Shown piece after piece: positions 8,157 through 17,058 of a DNA stretch of 26,004 bases. Position 1 is the stretch's first letter. Each line of letters begins with the position of its first letter. The stretch lies in NCBI GenBank assembly GCA_044225565.1, contig JBGAIL010000051.1, forward strand, positions 1 to 26,004, in the 5' to 3' direction. Source of the DNA: CAVXAE01 sp044225565. Lineage in GTDB: Bacteria; Pseudomonadota; Gammaproteobacteria; Steroidobacterales; Steroidobacteraceae. The position numbers and the translations under genes were made by a program. The notes beneath the pieces are model-generated. The model made no database searches, was not told the origin of the DNA, and was given only the letters and a program-made list of their open reading frames with translations.

Positions 8157-10175
8157 ATGCGCACACTGCCGGGTTTCATCGTAGCCCTGATGGTGGCGCT
8201 CCCCGAGGGGGGCGCCGCCGAGCGTTTCGTCGTGCTCTCGAACGCGGAGCAGGTCGGAACGCTCGATGTCTCTCGTGAGGGCCGACGGGTCGAGATCGAC
8301 TATCGGGTCGACGACAACGGGCGGGGCCCGAAGCTGCACGAGACCTTGCGCCTCGGCCAGGATGGCCTGCCGACCGAGTGGCGCATCGAAGGCGCAGGCA
8401 ACATCGGCGCTCCCGTCCGGGAGCGCTTCCGCTTGCAGGGCGCAGAGGCGAGCTGGAAATCCCTCAATGATTCAGGTCGGACGCGCGCCGACGGCGCTTC
8501 CATCTATGTAGCGGGCGATGCGAGCCCCTGGAGTTACGGGCTCTATTTGCGTGCCCTGCTGGCACATCCGGGACGCGAGCTGAAAGCGCTGCCCACCGGG
8601 GCCTTGCGCATGGAGAAGCTGCGCGACATCAGCGCGGGCTCCGGCGCCAGGACGCGAGCGGTCGGTGTCTACGCCCTCTGGGGGATCACGACTTCTCCAC
8701 AGCTCGTGCTCGCAACCGCCGGCGGAGACTTCTTCGGGAAGATCGATTCCGGTTCCGTGCTGGTTCCCGCGGGGTACGAGACGGAGTTCACCCGCCTGTC
8801 CGAGCTCGCTTCCGCGCTTCATCAGGAGTATCTGGAACGATTGACGAAACGGCTGCTGCACCGTTTCGAGCGGCCCGTCTACATCCGCAACGTCCGCGTC
8901 TTCGACAGCGAGCGCGGCTCGCTGGGCGAGCTGGTGACGGTAGTGGTGTATCGGGATCGGATCGCAAGCGTGCGTGCCGACGCCGAAGCGCCTGCCGATG
9001 CGGTGATCGTGGACGGCGAAGGCGGCACGGTGCTCCCCGGCCTGACCGACATGCATTCCCACGTATCCGACTGGGAGATGCCGCTGTACCTGGCCGGCGG
9101 AGTGACCTCGGTGCGCGACGTAGGCAACGACAACCGGTCGCTGCTCGACATGGTCGAGCGCATCCGTCTCGGAAGTCTCATGGGGCCGCGAACCACGCTT
9201 TCCGGCTTCCTCGAAGGCCGCAGCCCGTTCTCGGCGCGATTCGGCTTCGTCGTGGATGAGCTTCCTGCCGCGCTCGACAAGGTGCGCTGGTATGCGGACC
9301 ACGGCTATCGGGGCATCAAGATCTACAGCTCCATGACGCCCGACTGGGTGAAGCCGATCGCGGCCGAGGCCCACCGTCTCGGCATGCGCGTGAGCGGACA
9401 TGTACCCGCATTCATGACCTCCGAGCGCGCAGTGCGCGACGGGTACGACGAGATCAATCACATGAACCAGCTGCTCCTGAGCTTCGTGCTCTCGGAACAG
9501 GAGGACACTCGGACGCCGCTGCGGTTCACGGCCGTCGGGGAGCGGATGGCATCGCTCGACCTGAAGAGCGAGCCCGTCCAGCGCATGCTGGCGCTGATGA
9601 AGGAGCGCGGCACGACTGTCGACGTCACCATGGCAGGGCTCGAATGGCTGCTGCTCAGCCAGCCCGGGAAATCGGTGCCGGCGATCGAAGGCTGGCTGCC
9701 GCACATGCCCGGACCGATGCAGCGCGCGCGCCGCAAGGCCGTGTTGAGCGCGAAGCCGGGAGAGCTCCCGACCTATCGCGCGTCGTGGAACAAGCTCCTC
9801 GAGGCGCTGAAGCTGTTGAGCGATTCGGGCGTGCGGATCGTGCCCGGGACCGACGATGTTCCGGGCTTCATGCTGCACAGCGAGCTCGAAGTCTACGGCC
9901 GGGCAGGCATTCCCAACGGGCGCGTGCTGCAGATCGCGACGATCGATTGCGCGCGCCATCTCGGTCGCGATCAGGAGCTCGGCTCCATCGAGCCGGGCAA
10001 GCTGGCCGATCTCCTCCTGGTAGCCGGTGATCCCACCAGGGATCTCGGCGTCCTCAGACAGGCACGCATGGTCGTAAAGAATGGCGACGTCGTGTTTCCC
10101 GAGGAAGTTTACTCGGCGATGGGCATCGAGCCTTTCGCCCGCAAACCTCCGATCCGCATTCCGGCTGCTCCATGA
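8157..10175 (+). CDS. Exported amidohydrolase with extra N-terminal domain
   Basis: 672 residues, starting 10 nt after the receptor stop. Residues 1-20 are a signal peptide (MRTLPGFIVALMVALPEGGA). Residues 21 to about 235 form a beta-rich domain I do not recognise (FVVLSNAEQVGTLDVSREGR onward). From about 240 to the end is a metal-dependent amidohydrolase of the imidazolonepropionase/prolidase-like branch. It has HxH at H300/H302 (DMHSHV), the likely carboxylated lysine K388 (GIKIYS), H415 (SGHVPA), H435 (NHMNQ) and D566 (PGTDD), so the binuclear metal site is complete. The closing strands read LGSIEPGKLADLLLV. Characterised members of this branch cleave dipeptides or cyclic amides. Export and coupling to the receptor suggest that it acts on the imported compound in the periplasm. 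Its stop overlaps the next start by 4 nt (ATGA). The enzyme class is clear; the substrate is not known. Confidence 0.88.
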   Translation: MRTLPGFIVALMVALPEGGAAERFVVLSNAEQVGTLDVSREGRRVEIDYRVDDNGRGPKLHETLRLGQDGLPTEWRIEGAGNIGAPVRERFRLQGAEASWKSLNDSGRTRADGASIYVAGDASPWSYGLYLRALLAHPGRELKALPTGALRMEKLRDISAGSGARTRAVGVYALWGITTSPQLVLATAGGDFFGKIDSGSVLVPAGYETEFTRLSELASALHQEYLERLTKRLLHRFERPVYIRNVRVFDSERGSLGELVTVVVYRDRIASVRADAEAPADAVIVDGEGGTVLPGLTDMHSHVSDWEMPLYLAGGVTSVRDVGNDNRSLLDMVERIRLGSLMGPRTTLSGFLEGRSPFSARFGFVVDELPAALDKVRWYADHGYRGIKIYSSMTPDWVKPIAAEAHRLGMRVSGHVPAFMTSERAVRDGYDEINHMNQLLLSFVLSEQEDTRTPLRFTAVGERMASLDLKSEPVQRMLALMKERGTTVDVTMAGLEWLLLSQPGKSVPAIEGWLPHMPGPMQRARRKAVLSAKPGELPTYRASWNKLLEALKLLSDSGVRIVPGTDDVPGFMLHSELEVYGRAGIPNGRVLQIATIDCARHLGRDQELGSIEPGKLADLLLVAGDPTRDLGVLRQARMVVKNGDVVFPEEVYSAMGIEPFARKPPIRIPAAP

Positions 10176-11320
10176 CGCGCGGGAGGAAGGTCGCCGCAGG
10201 TATCGGACGTCGAGAGCTGGTGACGGGCGCTGCACGGCTTGCCGCATTGTCATGGATCGCGCCGGCATTCGGCGCCGGCGCGGCGGCGCTGGAGAAGCGC
10301 TATTCGAAGCGCGCCATCGACCTCGTGCGCGCGGCGCGGGCCGTGGACCTCAAACACGCGTTGACGCTCAACCCGGTCACCTTGAAGAAGTGGTTGACCG
10401 ATGCGACAGCCTTCACCGCTGAGGACAAGGCGCTGTTCAGAAGCTGCGGATTGAAGGTCATCCAGACCACGCTCGAGACGGTGGAAGACACCTTGCTCGA
10501 TTTCGCCTGGCACAACGGCTTCGTCGCCGAGCACGGCGACCTGTTCGCGCGTATCGATGGCACGGCGGACATCGACCGCATCGGTGACGGCAGGATCGGC
10601 ATCATCTTCGGCTGCGAGAATTCCGATCACTTCAGGAAGCTCGATGACGTCGATCTCTACTACTCGCTGGGGCAGCGCGTCTCGCAGCTCACGTACAACA
10701 GCCAGAACCGGTTGGGTGCCGGCGCGACCGAGCGGCGCGATGGTGGCTTGAGCGACTACGGCGTCGCCATCGTCGAGCGCATGAACGAAGTCGGAATGGC
10801 CGTGGACCTCTCCCATTGCGGTGACAGAACGACGCTCGATGCCATCGCCTGCTCGAAGAAGCCGGTGCTCTTCACGCATGCCGCGGCGCGGGCATTGAAC
10901 CCGACCCATCCGCGAACGAAATCGGATGAGGCCATCCGGCAGCTCGCGGCCCGGGGCGGAGTCATGGGCATCCCATTCCTGCGGGTCTTCGCCAGCGACC
11001 AGGAACCGACCACGATCGAGAACGTCCTGGCTCACTTCGATCACGTGATCCGGCTCGTGGGGCCGGACCACGTCGCCGTCGGGAGCGATATCGGCCCCCA
11101 TGGCTACGACTCCCTGCCGCGCGAGATGGTCGCCGCCTCGAAGGCCAATCTGAAGCCCGGAAGCTACGCTTTCCGCGAGAAGGACGACATCGAGGGACTC
11201 GACCATCCGCGACGCATCTACGATCTGACCGAAGGACTGATCCGGCGAGGCCACGGCGACGAGGTCATCACGGGGATCCTCGGCCGCAACGCCCGGCGGG
11301 TCCTGGCACGGATCTGGTAA
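10172..11320 (+). CDS. Tat-exported M19 (membrane/renal dipeptidase-like) protein
   Basis: 382 residues. The N-terminus has twin arginines (GRRELV, R13-R14), then a weakly hydrophobic stretch ending GAGAAA, so Tat export of a folded metalloprotein is likely. The body matches peptidase M19. The bridging glutamate candidate is E149 (FGCENSDHF), the two histidines are H215 (DLSHCGD) and H236 (FTHAAARAL), and the aspartate is D306 (VGSDIG). The family's N-terminal HxD metal pair is not visible: the corresponding stretch reads AVDLKHALTL. The metal site may therefore be altered, or the protein belongs to a divergent M19 subfamily. Family enzymes cleave dipeptides, including ones with a D-residue or dehydro-residue, and some mature natural products. 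It is co-translated with the amidohydrolase and shares the receptor operon, suggesting stepwise breakdown of one compound. It converges with groEL. Confidence 0.87.
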   Translation: MTRGRKVAAGIGRRELVTGAARLAALSWIAPAFGAGAAALEKRYSKRAIDLVRAARAVDLKHALTLNPVTLKKWLTDATAFTAEDKALFRSCGLKVIQTTLETVEDTLLDFAWHNGFVAEHGDLFARIDGTADIDRIGDGRIGIIFGCENSDHFRKLDDVDLYYSLGQRVSQLTYNSQNRLGAGATERRDGGLSDYGVAIVERMNEVGMAVDLSHCGDRTTLDAIACSKKPVLFTHAAARALNPTHPRTKSDEAIRQLAARGGVMGIPFLRVFASDQEPTTIENVLAHFDHVIRLVGPDHVAVGSDIGPHGYDSLPREMVAASKANLKPGSYAFREKDDIEGLDHPRRIYDLTEGLIRRGHGDEVITGILGRNARRVLARIW

Positions 11321-11332
11321 ACGGCCCCGCCC

Positions 11333-11361
11333 CAAAAAAAAGCCCCGCACGAGGCGGGGCT
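11333..11361 (-). terminator. Intrinsic terminator of groES-groEL
   Basis: AGCCCCGC (11341-11348) pairs with GCGGGGCT (11354-11361) across a 5-nt loop. On the minus strand the stem is followed by eight or more T residues (A-run 11333-11341 on the plus strand). This is a textbook Rho-independent terminator about 60 nt after the groEL stop. It also blocks read-through toward the convergent M19 gene. Confidence 0.85.
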
Positions 11362-11372
11362 TCAGGCAGGCA

Positions 11373-11398
11373 CACGGCCCGAGGGGGCCCGGGCCGTG
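11373..11398. repeat. GC-rich hairpin between groEL stop and terminator
   Basis: CACGGCCC (11373-11380) and GGGCCGTG (11391-11398) are exact reverse complements with a 10-nt spacer. It lies in the groEL 3' leader-out region ahead of the true terminator. It probably adds RNA stability or assists pausing; there is no T-run of its own. Confidence 0.4.
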
Positions 11399-11423
11399 GC
11401 CATTATCGATCGCTCTTGGCGAC

Positions 11424-13070
<1,647 letters not shown>

Positions 13071-13072
13071 GG

Positions 13073-13369
13073 TTATTTGCCTCCTTCGATGACGGCCATG
13101 ATGTCTTCCTCACGCATGACCAGCAGTTCTTCGCCGTCGACCTTCACTTCCGTTCCGCCGTACTTGCCGAACAGAATCTTGTCGCCGACCTTCACATCCA
13201 GCGGACGGACGGTGCCGTTCTCGAGGATCTTGCCTTTGCCGACTGCGACGACCTTGCCCTGCACGGGCTTCTCGGCCGCGGTATCGGGAATCACGATGCC
13301 GCCGGGAGAGGTGCGCTCCTCCTCCAGACGTTTCACGATCACGCGGTCATGAAGTGGACGAACCTTCAT
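13073..13369 (-). CDS. groES: Co-chaperonin GroES (Hsp10)
   Basis: 98 residues. The heptameric lid of the GroEL chamber. It opens MKVRPLHDRVIVKRLEEE, contains the mobile loop RTSPGGIVIPDTA that docks on GroEL, and ends EEDIMAVIE with a GGK tail. The start at 13369 is supported by AGGAG 8 nt upstream; the frame stays open a further 21 codons (back to 13432), but that extension has no family similarity. It is the first gene of the groES-groEL operon. Confidence 0.98.
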   Translation of the reverse strand: MKVRPLHDRVIVKRLEEERTSPGGIVIPDTAAEKPVQGKVVAVGKGKILENGTVRPLDVKVGDKILFGKYGGTEVKVDGEELLVMREEDIMAVIEGGK

Positions 13370-13425
13370 GGGGAACGCTCCTTGGAAGCAATTGATTTGG
13401 TTTAAGAAATTGGCCAGGGGTGGTA

Positions 13426-13452
13426 TTAGCACTCCCCCCTGGCGGCTGCTAA
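13426..13452. promoter_or_regulatory. CIRCE operator (HrcA binding site)
   Basis: TTAGCACTC (13426-13434), a 9-nt spacer and GGCTGCTAA (13444-13452) match the CIRCE consensus TTAGCACTC-N9-GAGTGCTAA with two mismatches in one arm. It sits 57 nt before the groES start, directly after the sigma-32-like promoter. There it would cover the transcription start, as expected for repression by HrcA. Confidence 0.88.
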
Positions 13453-13480
13453 TGATAGGGGGAGGCGCGCGGAATTCAAG
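13453..13480 (-). promoter_or_regulatory. Sigma-32 (RpoH)-type heat-shock promoter of groES-groEL
   Basis: On the minus strand CTTGAA (13480-13475) is followed by 13 nt and then CCCCTATCA (13461-13453). This agrees with the RpoH consensus CTTGAA / CCCCATNT. An A-tract (seven A, plus-strand T-run 13493-13499) just upstream could serve as an UP element. Transcription would begin inside the adjacent CIRCE element. Confidence 0.7.
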
Positions 13481-13549
13481 CGTGGCGCGAGGTTTTTTTC
13501 ATCCCCGCCCGACGGCCTTGTGAGCCCGAGAAAGTCCGAAAGGCATGAG

Positions 13550-13611
13550 TTGTCCAGAGTAAAGCGGGCTTTAGAATAGTCTTGACCAAACTAAAGTTGA
13601 CTTTAGAATAG
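13550..13611 (+). promoter_or_regulatory. Two tandem promoter-like repeats before the AAA ATPase gene
   Basis: Two 30-bp units (13550-13579 and 13582-13611) match at 24 of 30 positions with a 32-bp period. Each contains a TTGTCC or TTGACC hexamer, 16 nt, then TAGAAT, resembling a housekeeping -35/-10 pair. Each also contains an inverted repeat TAAAG-N4-CTTTA. The second -10 (13604-13609) lies 6 nt before the ATG at 13616, so a transcript from it would be leaderless or nearly so. The symmetric cores, three helical turns apart, also suit binding by a cooperative repressor. Confidence 0.5.
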
Positions 13612-13615
13612 CCGG

Positions 13616-14746
13616 ATGCGCTATCTCACCGCCAGCCTGCGTCGCGATCTCGAAAAAAAGATGGTGCTGCTCGCCGGCCCGCGTCAATGCGGCAAGACCA
13701 CTCTGGCGAAGTCGCTGCTGGATGGGCACGGCCAGTACCTGAACTGGGACATCGCCCGGGACCGCAAAGTGATCCGGGAGATCGCCTGGCTGAAGGACGC
13801 TTCCCTCATCGTGCTCGACGAACTGCACAAGGCCCCGAAGTGGAAGAACTTCCTCAAGGGCGTCGTGGATGAATTCGGCAACAGGCCTCCCCTGCTGGTC
13901 ACGGGAAGCGCGCGCCTGGATGCCTACCGGCGCGCAGGCGACGCATTGACCGGCCGGCACTATTTCTATCGCCTGCATCCGATCGACGTCGCGGAGTCCG
14001 CACAATTCCTTCCCGGGCTCGTGCTGCAGGAACGCGTAAGCCGGTTGCTGCGCAGTGGCGGCTTCCCGGAAGCCTTTCTGAACCCGACGGAGGCGAGCCG
14101 CCTGCGGCAGGACCGCATGGAGCTCGTCACCCGCGAGGATCTGAGCGATCTCTCACGCGTCAGCTCCTGGCGAGGACCCGCCGATCTCGTCGAGCTGCTG
14201 CGCGAACGGGTCGGAAAACCGGTCAACTATGACAACCTGGCACAGACTCTGGGCGTCTCCCCACCGACCGCGCGGTCCTGGGTCGAGCTGCTCGAGAAAC
14301 TGTACGTCGTCTTCCTGCTGCCTCCTTATTCCAACCGACTGTCGCGGAGTATCCGCAAAGATCGCCGCGCCTACTTCTTCGACTGCGCCGCGGCATACGA
14401 CGACACGGGCGGCGCCCAGCTCGAGAATCTCGTCGCCTCCTGCCTCCTGAAGCACATCCAGTTCAGGAACGACGCTCTGGGCGAGCGCTGGGATCTTTAC
14501 TATCTGCGTGACAAGGACGGGCGGGAGGTGGACTTCCTCGTCACGCACGACCGCAAGGTGCGCTGGCTCATCGAGGTGAAGGCCTCCGACCCGCAGATCG
14601 CCTCCGGCCTCAAGTATTACCGGGCCAAGCTGCAGCCTCACGAATGCCTGCAACTCGTCCTGAATCTCGATCGAGCCCAGGAAAAGGATGGCATCAAGGT
14701 GCTGCCGCTCGGCCCATGGCTGGAGTCTCTGTCCATCGCGCCGTAA
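13616..14746 (+). CDS. Orphan AAA-family ATPase with DUF4143 C-terminal domain
   Basis: 376 residues. The N-terminal AAA_14-type ATPase has Walker A GPRQCGKTT at 21-29, Walker B LIVLDE at 64-69 and the sensor strand LLVTGSAR at 93-100. Residues 190 to about 350 form DUF4143: a winged-helix-like part (NYDNLAQTLGVSPPTARSWV), then a restriction-nuclease-like core with REVDFLV and IEVKAS, in the order of a PD-(D/E)xK fold. Proteins of this family are scattered, horizontally mobile and largely uncharacterised; catalysis by the C-terminal fold is not assured. The start at 13616 has no Shine-Dalgarno but is 6 nt from a good -10 box, which fits a leaderless message. It is a single-gene unit inserted between groESL and the dsbD-like genes. 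Confidence 0.9.
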   Translation: MRYLTASLRRDLEKKMVLLAGPRQCGKTTLAKSLLDGHGQYLNWDIARDRKVIREIAWLKDASLIVLDELHKAPKWKNFLKGVVDEFGNRPPLLVTGSARLDAYRRAGDALTGRHYFYRLHPIDVAESAQFLPGLVLQERVSRLLRSGGFPEAFLNPTEASRLRQDRMELVTREDLSDLSRVSSWRGPADLVELLRERVGKPVNYDNLAQTLGVSPPTARSWVELLEKLYVVFLLPPYSNRLSRSIRKDRRAYFFDCAAAYDDTGGAQLENLVASCLLKHIQFRNDALGERWDLYYLRDKDGREVDFLVTHDRKVRWLIEVKASDPQIASGLKYYRAKLQPHECLQLVLNLDRAQEKDGIKVLPLGPWLESLSIAP

Positions 14747-14756
14747 GCTTCGGGCG

Positions 14757-15254
14757 GTGAGGGGTCACGTCACGAATCGGGCCGCCCGGCCGGCACTGCG
14801 CTGGATGGCGCTGCTCTGTCTCGCAGCCCTGCCCGCCGGCGCGCAGGAGGATGAGTTCCTGCCGCCCGAGAGGGCGTTCACCTATCTGGTCCAGGTCGAG
14901 GGAGGCTGCCTGACGGTGCAATGGAACGTGGCCCCCGGCTATTACCTCTACAAGAGCCGCATGGGTATCGAGAGCACCACCAGCGGCGTGAAAGTCGGCG
15001 TGCCGCGTTATCCGAAGGGCGAGAGCCATCACGACGAGTATTTCGGCGACCAGGAGATCTTCCGCGACGACTTCGTCGTCACGGCTCCCCTGGAGCGCAC
15101 CGATGGCGCGGCCCGCGAGATCACCGTGAAGCTGAAGTGGCAGGGGTGCGCGGATGCGGGCCTCTGCTATCCCGCAACCACGTGGGAAGCAAAAGTGCAT
15201 CTTCCCGCCGCCGCTCGCGCCGCGAGCGCGGAATCTTCCCGGCAGCTTCGATGA
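14757..15254 (+). CDS. Free-standing DsbD N-terminal (DsbD-alpha) periplasmic domain protein
   Basis: About 165 residues from a GTG at 14757; an ATG at 14805 would still leave a short signal peptide. Signal sequence RWMALLCLAALPAGA, then a domain matching the periplasmic N-terminal domain of DsbD: VQWNVAPGYYLYKSRM, YPKGESHHDEYFGDQEIFR and WQGCADAGLCYP. The active cysteines are C131 and C137, with the six-residue spacing of the E. coli pair. In full DsbD this domain passes electrons from the membrane domain to DsbC, DsbG or CcmG. Here the membrane and C-terminal thioredoxin domains are missing. The next gene, overlapping by 4 nt, supplies a TlpA-like thioredoxin, so the two probably work as a redox pair. 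The electron donor must be encoded elsewhere. Confidence 0.85.
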   Translation: MRGHVTNRAARPALRWMALLCLAALPAGAQEDEFLPPERAFTYLVQVEGGCLTVQWNVAPGYYLYKSRMGIESTTSGVKVGVPRYPKGESHHDEYFGDQEIFRDDFVVTAPLERTDGAAREITVKLKWQGCADAGLCYPATTWEAKVHLPAAARAASAESSRQLR

Positions 15255-15958
15255 GCGCAACGCGAACCGCCGCGACCATCTGCCTGGTGGTGCTGGTTGC
15301 GGGCGGCGCCGGCTTCCTGCTGCACAGGCTGTCCAACGAAGGCCCGCAGCCGAGCTTCGCGGACAGCATCAACGCGGCGGCGTCCAGGGCGACGGGCGCC
15401 CCGGGCCACGGGCCCTCGGACTCAGCCTCTGCAGACTCCGGCTCACCGGCCCCAGACACGGGCGAGGCACCGGACGGAGGTTCACCGACCGACGCCGATG
15501 AGTCGACTGCGAGGCTTGCAGCCGCTTCCCCCGAGCCTCCCACGCACATTCCCGCGCTCACCCTGCCGGACATCCAGGGCAAGCCGCGAGCCTTGAGCGA
15601 ATGGAAAGGCCGCCCGCTGCTGATCAACTTCTGGGCGACGTGGTGCGAACCGTGCCGGCGGGAGATCCCGCTGCTCAAGCAACTGCGCGCCCGGCATGCG
15701 AAGGACGGGCTGGAGGTCATCGGCATCGCCATCGACTTCCGGGATGCAGTGCGTGGGTACGCTGGCACGGCCGGTATCGACTACCCCGTGCTGGTCGCGG
15801 AGGAGGATGCGACGGCGCCCAGGGCCTTCGGAGTGGGCATGGGCCTGCCCACCACGGTGTTCGCCGACCGGGAGGGCCGCATCGTCGGCCGCCACGTCGG
15901 CGAGTTGCGGGCCGAGGAGGCCGGAAAGCAGATCGCCCTGGCCCTGGGCAGTCGCTGA
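15251..15958 (+). CDS. Membrane-anchored TlpA/ResA-like thioredoxin
   Basis: 235 residues, start ATG overlapping the preceding stop (ATGA). Residues 8-26 are an uncleaved anchor or signal helix (ATICLVVLVAGGAGFLL). Residues 30-95 are a Ser/Pro/Gly/Asp-rich linker. The thioredoxin domain (about 96-235) contains INFWATWCEPCRREIPLL with the redox pair C132/C135, the cis-Pro region GLPTTVFADREG and a C-terminal helix. It acts in the periplasm, probably as a reductant for disulfides (cytochrome c maturation or thiol repair). The Glu-Pro dipeptide in the active site is typical of TlpA, ResA and CcmG rather than DsbA. Coupling to the DsbD-alpha gene suggests that the two exchange electrons. Confidence 0.9.
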   Translation: MSATRTAATICLVVLVAGGAGFLLHRLSNEGPQPSFADSINAAASRATGAPGHGPSDSASADSGSPAPDTGEAPDGGSPTDADESTARLAAASPEPPTHIPALTLPDIQGKPRALSEWKGRPLLINFWATWCEPCRREIPLLKQLRARHAKDGLEVIGIAIDFRDAVRGYAGTAGIDYPVLVAEEDATAPRAFGVGMGLPTTVFADREGRIVGRHVGELRAEEAGKQIALALGSR

Positions 15959-16108
15959 GTCACCGGCCCAAGGGGCCTGGTCTAGCGACATTGGGCCTTT
16001 CGGCGACCCTGATCGACGACATTGGCGGCAAAAGCTATCCCGATACCGGCTGATTAGGTTACATTCGCCGCCGCTTGTCTGGTCTCTCAGGGTGGATCGG
16101 TTCCTTCC

Positions 16109-16561
16109 ATGGCGCGCCTGCTGCTGCTCAACGGCCCGAACCTCAATCTGCTCGGCACGCGCGAGCCCCAGGTCTACGGGGCGCAGACGCTCGCCGCCAT
16201 CGAGCAGAAGGCGGCCGCCGTCGCCCGCGAGGCCGGCCACGAGCTGCTCGCCTTCCAGAGCAACGCGGAGCACGCGCTCATCGAGCGCATCCACCAGGCC
16301 GGCCGCGAGCATATCGACTTTCTCGTCTTCAATCCCGGTGGATTCACGCACACCAGCGTGGCCCTGCGGGATGCGCTGCTCGGCGTGAAGCTGCCCTTCA
16401 TCGAGGTGCACCTGTCGAACACGCACGCGCGCGAATCGTTCCGTCACCATTCCTATTTCTCGGACATCGCCGTGGGCTGCATCGTCGGCCTCGGCGCGGT
16501 CGGCTACGAGCTGGCCGTGCGCGCCGCCGCCGAGCGGCTGGCACGCCCGTCCGCCTCCTGA
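16109..16561 (+). CDS. aroQ: 3-dehydroquinate dehydratase, type II
   Basis: 150 residues, the normal dodecameric type II enzyme length. It converts 3-dehydroquinate to 3-dehydroshikimate in the shikimate pathway. Motifs visible: NGPNLNLLGTREPQVYG with the catalytic tyrosine Y23 and lid arginine R18, FNPGGFTHTSVALRDAL, and IEVHLSNTHARESFRHHSYF with catalytic H101. The end IAVGCIVGLGAVGYELA is also canonical. It follows a 150-bp gap without a clear promoter. It leads directly into accB and accC (26 and 9 nt gaps), the arrangement commonly seen in gammaproteobacteria. Confidence 0.97.
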   Translation: MARLLLLNGPNLNLLGTREPQVYGAQTLAAIEQKAAAVAREAGHELLAFQSNAEHALIERIHQAGREHIDFLVFNPGGFTHTSVALRDALLGVKLPFIEVHLSNTHARESFRHHSYFSDIAVGCIVGLGAVGYELAVRAAAERLARPSAS

Positions 16562-16587
16562 AAGACACGACCCCCGAAGGGATCCGC

Positions 16588-17049
16588 ATGGACATCAGAA
16601 AAATCAAGAAACTCATCGAGCTCCTGGAGGAATCGGGCATCGCCGAAATCGAGATCAAGGAAGGCGAGGAAGGCGTGCGCATCAGCCGCATGCCGACCGT
16701 CGCCACGCAGCAGGTGGTGCACGTGCCGCAGTTGCCGATGAGCGGCCCCATGTCGCCTTCGGATGCCGCCGCCGCCGCAGCGCCGGCGCCCGCCGCCCCG
16801 AAACCCAAGCCGAACGAGCACGTGGTATCGGCGCCGATGGTCGGCACCTACTATGCCGCTCCCTCGCCCGGTGCGAAGGCGTTCGTGAACATCGGCGACG
16901 AGGTGAAGACCGGCCAGGTGCTCTGCATCATCGAAGCCATGAAGATGATGAACCAGATCGAATCGGACAAGGCGGGCCGGATCACCTCGATCATGGCGCG
17001 CAACGGCGATCCGGTCGAGTTCGGCCAGCCGCTCTTCGTCATCGAATAG
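16588..17049 (+). CDS. accB: Biotin carboxyl carrier protein of acetyl-CoA carboxylase
   Basis: 153 residues (E. coli 156). It carries the biotin that shuttles carboxylate between biotin carboxylase and carboxyltransferase in the first step of fatty acid synthesis. N-terminal MDIRKIKKLIELLEESGI helix, an Ala/Pro hinge at 58-74, then the biotinyl domain with the modified lysine K119 in EAMKMMNQIE. The start at 16588 is preceded by GAAGGGA; upstream open frame is antisense-like and has no family match. It lies between aroQ and accC in one operon. Confidence 0.97.
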   Translation: MDIRKIKKLIELLEESGIAEIEIKEGEEGVRISRMPTVATQQVVHVPQLPMSGPMSPSDAAAAAAPAPAAPKPKPNEHVVSAPMVGTYYAAPSPGAKAFVNIGDEVKTGQVLCIIEAMKMMNQIESDKAGRITSIMARNGDPVEFGQPLFVIE

Positions 17050-17058
17050 CGCTCCGCC

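Noticed and set aside
5453..8179. 908-codon open frame on the minus strand across the STN receptor
   Set aside because: Shadow of the receptor gene; no domain logic, and codon bias is explained by the opposite strand.
15960..16108. Possible promoter before aroQ around TTAGGTTACATT
   Set aside because: No -35-like hexamer at a proper distance; not strong enough to annotate.
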